11,861 nucleotides of DNA from an uncultured cyanobacterium. Lineage in GTDB: Bacteria > Cyanobacteriota > Cyanobacteriia > PCC-6307 > Cyanobiaceae. This document shows positions 1-5,704 of this stretch, piece after piece. The DNA is taken from the NCBI GenBank assembly GCA_903831165.1, contig CAIKWV010000309.1, positions 1-11,861 on the forward strand, given 5' to 3'. Under the pieces are notes generated by a model. The model was not told the origin of the DNA, searched no databases, and saw only the letters and a program-made list of their open reading frames with translations. Numbering within the stretch: position 1 is the stretch's first letter; every line of letters begins with the position of its first letter. The position numbers and the translations under genes are program-made.

Positions 1-1
1 C

Positions 2-2557
2 GACGTAGCCCTGGTGGATGAGTTCCAGGACACCGATCCGATCCAGTGGCGCATCCTGCGGCGCTGCTTCGCCGGCGGCGGCCACCGCCTGGTGATGGTG
101 GGGGATCCCAAGCAGGCGATCTACCGCTTCCGCGGCGGCGACCTGGCCACCTACCTGGCGGCCAAGGCCACGGCCTCGGCCTGCTACGAACTGGGCACCA
201 ACTACCGCTCCACCGCCCCCCTGGTGGCGGCCTTCAACGGCCTGATGCACGGGCCGGGCCTGCGGCGCTCGGGCCTGGAGGTGCCCGCGGTCCGGGCCCA
301 GCGCTCCGGGCCAGCGGGGCCCGCCCTGGACCTGATCTGGCTGGGGGGCGAGCGCGAGGCGGGCGAAAAACCGATCGCTAAGGGCGTCCTGGAACGCCAG
401 CTGGCCCCCTGGATCGCCGCCCACACCGCCAACCTGATCGAGGAGGCGGGCGACCTGGGCGACGGCGAGAACCAGCGCCGCCTCGGCCCCGATGACCTCT
501 GTCTGCTGGTGGGCGATCGCTATCAGGCCGAGGCGCTGCGGGCCGCCCTGGAGCGCCAGGGCATCGCCAGCCGCCTGGTCAGCCGCCTCGATGTGCTGGC
601 CACCGCCGCCGCCACGGCCCTGCAACGCCTGCTCGATGCCCTGGCCGATCCGGCCGACGCCAACCGGCTGCGCCTGCTGGCCGCCACGCCCTTGCTGGGC
701 TGGAGCGCCCAGACCATCGGCGAGGCCGAAGCCGCCGTCTGGAGCGAGCTGGCGGGCCGGCTGCAGCTGCTCAGCCAGCAAGTGCCCGTGCAGGGACTAC
801 TCGGCGTTCTGGCCGAATTGCTGGAGCCCCAGGTGCTGGCGCGGCTGTGGCGCCAGGGGCGCCTTCTGGCCGATCTGCAACAGGTGGCGGCCCTGGTGCA
901 GGAGCGGCTCCACAGCGAGCAACAGGGACTGGCGGCCACCGCCGACTGGCTGCGCCGCCTGCGGCTGGACCCGGAGCGCTCGGTGCCGGAGGAGCACCTG
1001 GCCCACAGCGACCGGGAACAGGGCGTTGTATCGGTGGTGACGGTGCATGCCAGCAAGGGCCTGGAATACCCGGTGGTGATCTGCCCCTATCTCTGGCAAG
1101 GGCCGGGTGACGGACGCCGGGGACGACCGGTGCGCTGGCTGCCGCCCGGCCACAGCCGCCCCCGGCTCGACATCCGCCTCAACCCCCACTGGGGCCTGGG
1201 TTATGAAGCCAACCGCCACCACCGGCAGGCCGAGGAGCAGGAGCGGGAACGGCTGGCCTATGTGGCCGCCACCCGCGCCTGCCAGCGACTGGTGCTCGCC
1301 TGGGGACCGGCGGCCGGCCAGCAGACCAATCCCCTGTTCTCCTGGCTGTTCGACCCGGCGGAACTGCCCGCGGCCGGCGACGATCCCTACAAGCCCAGGA
1401 GCGATGGCGACTGGCGCCAGCTGCTGGAGGAGGGTCTGGCGAGCCGGGGCCTGGCGATCCGGGTGCTCGATCCGCCGCCGCCCCGGCTACAGCGGCTGAC
1501 GCTGCCCCGCAACGACGGCCCGCCCCTGGGCTGTGGCCCCGTGCCGAGCGGCGGTTTTGACCGGCTCTGGGGGCGCAGCAGCTACACCAGCTGGACCCGC
1601 AACAGCCATGCCAGCGGCCCCATGGCCATGCCGATCGATGCGGATCGGGACACGGAGGACCCCAGCCCCGAGCCGGCCCTGGACGCCACCGCTGCCGGCG
1701 AGACCGAAGCCAGCGGCGAGCGGGCCAGCTGGCCCGACCAGGGCCCCCTGGCGGATTTTCCCCGCGGCGCGGCTGCGGGGGACTGCCTGCACCGCATCCT
1801 CGAGCGACTCGATTTCGGCCAGCCCCTCGACCAACCGAGCAACCGGGCCGTGGTGACAGCGGACCTGCAACGGGCCGGTCTGGGGCCCGTGCCCCTGGAG
1901 CCGGTGCTGGCCGGCCTGGAGCAGCTGCGCCTGACCCCCTTCGGCGGCGAGCTGGAGCAGCTGCGGATCGCCGATCTCGGCGCCGGCGAGCGCCTGCATG
2001 AAATGGGCTTCGATCTGACGCTGGGAGAAGTCCGGGCCAGGGACCTGGCGGCGGCTTTCAACGCCCATCCCGGCGGCAGTGTCGCGGCTGACTATGGGCA
2101 GCAGCTGGCCGGCCTGCCCATCCACAGCCGCGGCTTCCTCACCGGCTCGATCGACCTGATCTTCCAGGCCAGCGCTGAAAACGGCGAAGAGCGGCGCTGG
2201 TGGGTGGCGGACTGGAAGAGCAACTGGCTGGGCCGCCGCGATGCCGAAGGTCGACCCCAGGCCTGCGGTCCCGCCCACTACGGCCCGGCGGCGATGGCCG
2301 AGCTGATGGCGGCCAACCACTATGTGCTGCAGGCCCATCTCTACCTCGTGGCCCTGCACCGGTACCTGGGCTGGCGGCTCAAGGGCTATGAGCCCCGCCG
2401 CCATCTCGGTGGCTTCGCCTACGTCTTCCTGCGGGGCACCCCCGGAGCCGAAGGCGCCCGGGCCCTGCCCGGGAATGTGCCGGGGATGCTGGTGGAGCGG
2501 CCGCCCCTGGGGCGGATCCTGGCCCTGGACGCCGCCCTGGGGGGAACCGAACCATGA
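2..2557 (+). CDS. recB: RecBCD subunit RecB (helicase-nuclease), 5' truncated by window edge
   Basis: Large subunit of the RecBCD double-strand-break repair enzyme: an SF1A 3'-5' helicase fused to the complex's single nuclease. The frame is open from base 2 and has no start here; the N-terminal ATPase part (Walker A) lies upstream. Counting from the Val codon at base 14, visible motifs are II (VDEFQD, 1-6), III (GDPKQAIYRFRGGD, 30-43), IV (TNYRS, 62-66), V (VHASKGLE, 344-351) and VI (around TRA, 420-422). The C-terminal RecB nuclease domain has His593, Asp714 (GSIDL), Asp733 and Lys735 (DWKSN), and the Y770/Q773/Y777 helix motif, matching the active-site set known in E. coli RecB, so the nuclease should be active. 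About 850 of a usual ~1200 residues are present. The stop overlaps the next start as ATGA, indicating translational coupling with recD. recC would be expected upstream. Confidence 0.95.
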   Translation, partial: DVALVDEFQDTDPIQWRILRRCFAGGGHRLVMVGDPKQAIYRFRGGDLATYLAAKATASACYELGTNYRSTAPLVAAFNGLMHGPGLRRSGLEVPAVRAQRSGPAGPALDLIWLGGEREAGEKPIAKGVLERQLAPWIAAHTANLIEEAGDLGDGENQRRLGPDDLCLLVGDRYQAEALRAALERQGIASRLVSRLDVLATAAATALQRLLDALADPADANRLRLLAATPLLGWSAQTIGEAEAAVWSELAGRLQLLSQQVPVQGLLGVLAELLEPQVLARLWRQGRLLADLQQVAALVQERLHSEQQGLAATADWLRRLRLDPERSVPEEHLAHSDREQGVVSVVTVHASKGLEYPVVICPYLWQGPGDGRRGRPVRWLPPGHSRPRLDIRLNPHWGLGYEANRHHRQAEEQERERLAYVAATRACQRLVLAWGPAAGQQTNPLFSWLFDPAELPAAGDDPYKPRSDGDWRQLLEEGLASRGLAIRVLDPPPPRLQRLTLPRNDGPPLGCGPVPSGGFDRLWGRSSYTSWTRNSHASGPMAMPIDADRDTEDPSPEPALDATAAGETEASGERASWPDQGPLADFPRGAAAGDCLHRILERLDFGQPLDQPSNRAVVTADLQRAGLGPVPLEPVLAGLEQLRLTPFGGELEQLRIADLGAGERLHEMGFDLTLGEVRARDLAAAFNAHPGGSVAADYGQQLAGLPIHSRGFLTGSIDLIFQASAENGEERRWWVADWKSNWLGRRDAEGRPQACGPAHYGPAAMAELMAANHYVLQAHLYLVALHRYLGWRLKGYEPRRHLGGFAYVFLRGTPGAEGARALPGNVPGMLVERPPLGRILALDAALGGTEP

Positions 2558-4389
2558 CCCCCTCCAGCGCCACGGCCCCGACCTGGGCTCCGGTGTTGGC
2601 CGCCGCCCTGGCCGAAGCCCTGCCCCGGCTCCATGGCGCCGCCGCCGATCCCCTGATCAGCGAGTTGATCGGCGCCCTCAGCGACGCCCTGGCCCGCGGC
2701 GAACTGGAGGTCGATCTGGCCGGGCCAGCCCCGGAGGCGATCCGCAGTGAAGGCTGGCCGGACGCCCATCGCCGCAGCCTGGCGCATTCGCCCCTGGCGG
2801 CCGAACCGGATGGCCCCCTGGTGCTGGTGGGCGCCCAGCGGCTGCTCTGGCGCCTGTGGCAGCAACAGCGCCAGCGGGTGCTCACCAATCTGGTGGCCCG
2901 GGCCAAGTCCACCCCGGCTTTCAAGCGGCAGGCGGCGGCCCCGACGGCCACCTCCCTGAACCCCGCGCCTTTGGTGCCCGCGCCTCTGGTGCACGCACCT
3001 CTGGAGCCTGAGCCTCCGGCGGTCGCGCCCCAGGCGCCAGCCGCTCCGGCCGAGCCCCCGACCACGCTGGACGGGCGCCAGCAGCAGGCGGTTCAGGCCG
3101 TGGGACGCCACGGACTGGTACTGCTGGAAGGGGGACCGGGGACGGGCAAGACCAGCACGGTGGCCGCGATGATCGCCGGCGCCCAGGCCGTGGACCCCGA
3201 GCTGAGGATCCACCTGGCGGCCCCCACCGGCAAGGCGGCGGCCCGGCTGCGCGGCGCCACCGGCGGCCGGTTGCCCTGCACCACCCTGCACCGGCTGCTC
3301 GAGAGCCGGGGCGGCCATTTCGCTCGCGATCGCCGCCGCCCGCTGGAGCTTGATCTGCTGGTGGTCGATGAGGTCTCCATGGTCGATCTGGCGCTGATGG
3401 AGGCCCTGCTCGACGCTTTGCCACCCGCCTGCCGGCTGGTGTTGGTGGGGGATCCGGCCCAGCTGCCACCGATTGCGCCGGGAGCGGTGCTGCTCGCGCT
3501 GCAGGAGCCCCTGTGGCGGCAGCAGCTGGCCGGGGCGGTCGTCACCCTGACCACCACCTATCGCAACAACGGCGCCATCGCCGCAGTGGCCGCGGCCCTG
3601 CGCTCCGGCCTGGGCGACAGGGATACCGGGGCCGCAGCGAACCCGGCGACGGCCACGGTCAGGGACCTGGCGGGCGGAGTGGCAGCCGATGCCGATCCGA
3701 TCGCCCCCATCCGCGATCAGCTGGCCGCCCTCGGCCCTGCGGACAACCTGCGCTGGATCGAGGCCCGCCCGCCCCAGCTGCCCCAGAAGCTGATCGCGGC
3801 GCTGCGCCTGCAGCAACAACAGCTGCGCCAACTGGCCCAGGGCTGCGGCGCCGAAGACAGGGAGACCCAGGCGGCCCTGCTGGCCTTGCGGGACGCCTTG
3901 CTGGTGCTCACCCCGGTGCGGCAGGGCCCCTGGGGGCTGGAGGCCATCCACCGCAGCCTGCTGGGGGAACAGGTGGATCGGCCGCCGCTGAACTGGCCGG
4001 CGGGCACCCCGGTGCTCTGCACCCGCAACCTGCCGGAGCTGGGCCTGGCCAACGGCGATGTCGGCATTCTGATCGGATCGGCGGCCGACCTGGGCCAACG
4101 GCGGATCGTGTTCGGCAGCCCCGGGCTGGAGATCGCCCCCATCCATCCGGCCCAGCTGGCGGGGGCGGCCGAGCCGGCCCTGGCCCTGACGGTGCACAAG
4201 GCTCAAGGCAGCGAGGCCCGGCAAGTGATCGTGCTGCTGCCCCCCGGCCGCACGGATCAGCGCCTGCTGTATACCGCCCTGACCCGCGCCCGCGAGCAGG
4301 CGCTGTTGATCACCAGCCCCTTGCCTCAGAAATCGGCGGGGAACCCGGTGAAGCGCGCACCAGCCGCTATCGACGAGCCGGGACCATAA
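2554..4389 (+). CDS. recD: RecBCD subunit RecD (5'-3' helicase)
   Basis: SF1B helicase subunit of RecBCD that moves 5'-3' on the opposite strand to RecB. The 611 residues match the usual RecD length (~600). Motifs seen: Walker A GGPGTGKTST with Lys199, motif Ia APTGKAAARL, Walker B VVDEVSM with Asp272-Glu273, motif III GDPAQLPPI (299-307), motif IV TTTYRNN, motif V VHKAQGSE (547-554) and motif VI YTALTRAR (573-580). The N-terminal ~130 residues are the variable RecB-contacting domain, joined to the ATPase core by an Ala/Pro-rich linker (about 130-170) that contains a 15-bp tandem repeat. The ATG sits inside the recB stop (ATGA), which fixes the start and implies coupled translation. The sequence looks intact. 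RecD2-type proteins have a longer N-terminus and no recB neighbour, so this is RecD1. Confidence 0.96.
   Translation: MTPSSATAPTWAPVLAAALAEALPRLHGAAADPLISELIGALSDALARGELEVDLAGPAPEAIRSEGWPDAHRRSLAHSPLAAEPDGPLVLVGAQRLLWRLWQQQRQRVLTNLVARAKSTPAFKRQAAAPTATSLNPAPLVPAPLVHAPLEPEPPAVAPQAPAAPAEPPTTLDGRQQQAVQAVGRHGLVLLEGGPGTGKTSTVAAMIAGAQAVDPELRIHLAAPTGKAAARLRGATGGRLPCTTLHRLLESRGGHFARDRRRPLELDLLVVDEVSMVDLALMEALLDALPPACRLVLVGDPAQLPPIAPGAVLLALQEPLWRQQLAGAVVTLTTTYRNNGAIAAVAAALRSGLGDRDTGAAANPATATVRDLAGGVAADADPIAPIRDQLAALGPADNLRWIEARPPQLPQKLIAALRLQQQQLRQLAQGCGAEDRETQAALLALRDALLVLTPVRQGPWGLEAIHRSLLGEQVDRPPLNWPAGTPVLCTRNLPELGLANGDVGILIGSAADLGQRRIVFGSPGLEIAPIHPAQLAGAAEPALALTVHKAQGSEARQVIVLLPPGRTDQRLLYTALTRAREQALLITSPLPQKSAGNPVKRAPAAIDEPGP
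2965..3009 (+). repeat. 15-bp tandem repeat (3 units) in recD linker
   Basis: Three consecutive in-frame 15-base units at 2965-2979, 2980-2994 and 2995-3009 encode APLVP, APLVH and APLEP (recD residues 138-152). A fourth unit at 3010-3024 is diverged. Because the unit is a multiple of three, copy-number changes would only lengthen or shorten the Pro/Ala linker between the N-terminal domain and the helicase core. Seen directly in the sequence. Confidence 0.8.
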
Positions 4390-4407
4390 CCCGACAACAA
4401 CACCAGC

Positions 4408-4599
4408 TCAGACCAGCAGGCAAAACCACCCGCAGGCCAGCTCCCATGAGCGCGGCCCAGCCATGAGTCGCGTCAACACGGCCAAGGAACGCGGCCAATA
4501 GGCGAGGCCGCTGACCAGACCAATGACCAGACCCACCCCAAGAGCCATGCCCACCGAAATCTGCCGAATCAACAAGCGACGCAGCGCTGAGATCGCCAA
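4408..4599 (-). CDS. Possible small hydrophobic protein or gene remnant, minus strand
   Basis: A 63-codon frame opens with TTG at 4599 and ends in TGA. It encodes a basic N-terminus (ALRRLLIRQ), one good membrane segment (about residues 15-34, VGMALGVGLVIGLVSGLA), then a second weaker hydrophobic end. The frame stays open upstream only to a TGA near 4640, with no ATG or GTG, and no Shine-Dalgarno sequence is visible. It resembles the C-terminal piece of a multi-spanning membrane protein more than a complete gene. No family recognised. Low confidence that it is expressed. Confidence 0.2.
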   Translation of the reverse strand: MAISALRRLLIRQISVGMALGVGLVIGLVSGLAYWPRSLAVLTRLMAGPRSWELACGWFCLLV

Positions 4600-4892
4600 C
4601 GGGACGGCCGCCCCCGCATCCGGCAGATGAAGCTGGCTTCACAGAAGCCAATGATGGGCAACATGCCAAAGAAACGTGAACAAGCCCGAGCCCCACAGCG
4701 GGTTCGCCCCATACTTCAACCAACAGCGAGGAGTTCACTCCCAGCCGGCCTTTCCAGAGCCCCTGCTCCAATAGTCTCCCCTGACGGGAGCCCTTCCCAT
4801 TCCACCCCGGAATGACCTCCTGCATCGCAACAATCTCCCGCAGACTTCGGTCAAACTGGATGATTGAGGTGCCCTCGAGGTTTGCATAGGGC

Positions 4893-4938
4893 GACCACCT
4901 GGACACCCCGGCCCCAGGTGGCTCTGGTCAGTCTTTTT
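4893..4938 (+). terminator. Possible intrinsic terminator (hairpin plus distant T-run)
   Basis: CCACCTGG at 4895-4902 pairs perfectly with CCAGGTGG at 4914-4921 around an 11-base loop. TTTTT follows at 4934-4938, 12 bases beyond the stem, farther than in a classical Rho-independent terminator. It lies 500 bases past recD, so it would be a late terminator for that operon, or an unrelated structure. Confidence 0.25.
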
Positions 4939-4986
4939 CCTGCATCAACTGGCAGCTCATTCGCGCTCCCGCAGCTAACGCAAGCC

Positions 4987-5002
4987 CCTCGATCAGTCGA
5001 GG
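4987..5002. repeat. Short inverted repeat
   Basis: CCTCGA (4987-4992) and TCGAGG (4997-5002) flank a TCAG loop, a perfect 6-bp stem with no T-run after it. Function unknown. Confidence 0.35.
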
Positions 5003-5067
5003 CAAGCCAATGGTTGATGCTTCATTCAGTGGGCACCATCCTGGTCCGATGGTGGAGACCATGCGTC

Positions 5068-5079
5068 CCGCCATGGCGG
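5068..5079. repeat. 12-bp perfect palindrome upstream of the cupin gene
   Basis: CCGCCATGGCGG is a perfect palindrome 53 bases upstream of the cupin GTG. The position would suit an operator, but a single palindrome in GC-rich DNA is weak evidence. Confidence 0.25.
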
Positions 5080-5131
5080 CCAGTCAGTCTCTGATTAAGG
5101 GCTGCAAATCCTGACCTGAATCAACATCGGG

Positions 5132-5560
5132 GTGATAGCTTTTCGACCCAGGCCTGAGCTCAGCAACGGGCTCCCGATCGTGTCATCAGAGAACGTCCCG
5201 CCATCGCGCACATCACGACCCTGGGGATGGTTTGAAACCCTGGCGGAAGGCGAGGGTTATCGCGTCAAACGCCTGTGCATTCTGACCGGCCGTCGGATCA
5301 GCCTGCAGCGCCACCGTCACCGCTGCGAACACTGGATCATCGCCAGCGGAACTGGCCTGATCGACTGCGAGGGCACCCATCTGACCGCCGCCGCCGGCGA
5401 CAGCTTCACCATCCCCCTCGGCGCCCTGCACCGGGCCACGGCCGGCGATTCGGATCTGGTGATCATCGAAGTCCAGCGCGGTGGGCTGCTGAGCGAAGAG
5501 GACATCGAGCGCTTCGATGACGATTTCGGTCGGGTGGTAAAGTCTGGTTTCAACCTTTGA
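5132..5560 (+). CDS. Stand-alone cupin, ManC C-terminal / type II mannose-6-phosphate isomerase-like
   Basis: A small cupin that reads through its whole length like the C-terminal domain (MannoseP_isomer, PF01050) of bifunctional type II phosphomannose isomerase/GDP-mannose pyrophosphorylase. Signature parts are SRPWGWFE (28-35), the metal site HRHRCEHW with His61, His63 and Glu66, the GDSFTIPLGALHR strand with His100, and the tail EVQRGGLLSEEDIERFDDDFGRV. Bifunctional family members have a ~350-residue nucleotidyltransferase domain in front; here it is absent. Mannose-6-phosphate/fructose-6-phosphate isomerisation is therefore possible but inferred. The start is uncertain: an in-frame TGA at 5117-5119 bounds it, GTG 5132 gives 142 residues, and GTG 5180 gives 126, closer to the conserved domain edge. 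Neither has a clear ribosome binding site. Confidence 0.85.
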   Translation: MIAFRPRPELSNGLPIVSSENVPPSRTSRPWGWFETLAEGEGYRVKRLCILTGRRISLQRHRHRCEHWIIASGTGLIDCEGTHLTAAAGDSFTIPLGALHRATAGDSDLVIIEVQRGGLLSEEDIERFDDDFGRVVKSGFNL

Positions 5561-5580
5561 TCAAGGGCGAGGCAGCTCTA

Positions 5581-5654
5581 GGAGAGGAGGTGAACAGATC
5601 GGTCACTCCAGCGGGAGTGCTCGAACCCGCTTCACCATTCCACCCTCTCCCTCC
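5581..5654 (+). promoter_or_regulatory. Structured leader with perfect Shine-Dalgarno sequence, upstream of the DEAD-box helicase
   Basis: AGGAGGTGA at 5585-5593 is a nine-base perfect complement to the 16S rRNA tail, yet no ATG, GTG or TTG follows at usable spacing. The same stretch can pair with downstream pyrimidines: GGAGAGG (5581-5587) with CCTCTCC (5644-5650), and GGTGAA (5589-5594) with TTCACC (5631-5636). Inside are two mutually exclusive hairpins, CACTCC/GGAGTG (5604-5609 and 5614-5619) and GCGGG/CCCGC (5611-5615 and 5626-5630). The layout suits a folded 5' leader of the helicase mRNA or a structure ending the cupin transcript. The folding is read by eye, not computed. Confidence 0.35.
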
Positions 5655-5704
5655 AATGGGTCGCTGCCGGCCTGCGTTGAAGGATTCACCAGGCCACTCT
5701 CACC

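Larger units (their letters stand above)
4390..5131. other. Long gene-poor interval, possibly decayed coding sequence
   Basis: About 740 bases between recD and the cupin gene hold no reading frame with a recognisable family or start signal. The sequence is visibly less GC-rich than the flanking genes. Minus-strand frames in 4600-4910 give stretches that look coding-like but switch frame and meet stops: for example, hydrophobic LFTFLW is read in one frame and FFGMLPIIGF in another over the same bases near 4650-4680. This could be a frameshifted membrane-protein relic on the minus strand. Inverted repeats occur at 4895-4921, 4987-5002 and 5068-5079. Confidence 0.4.

Noticed and set aside
1487..2404. 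A 305-codon minus-strand frame opposite the RecB nuclease domain
   Set aside because: The plus strand encodes the nuclease active-site residues; the minus frame is an antisense shadow.
2419..4224. A 601-codon minus-strand frame opposite recD
   Set aside because: Same cause: recD on the plus strand has all its motifs, and the antisense product is Gln/Gly/Arg-rich with no known fold.
4864..5094. A 76-codon plus-strand frame in the recD-cupin interval
   Set aside because: It starts at TTG with no ribosome binding site, covers several inverted repeats, and its composition (Pro, Trp, Ser) is not protein-like.
5581..5655. A tRNA: the 7-bp GGAGAGG/CCTCTCC arm and a minus-strand TTCGA loop flanked by GCGGG/CCCGC resemble tRNA-Ser acceptor and T arms
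   Set aside because: The T-like loop is 10 bases, lies in the middle rather than next to the acceptor strand, is on the opposite strand to the CCA-like end, and there is no D arm or 7-base anticodon loop.
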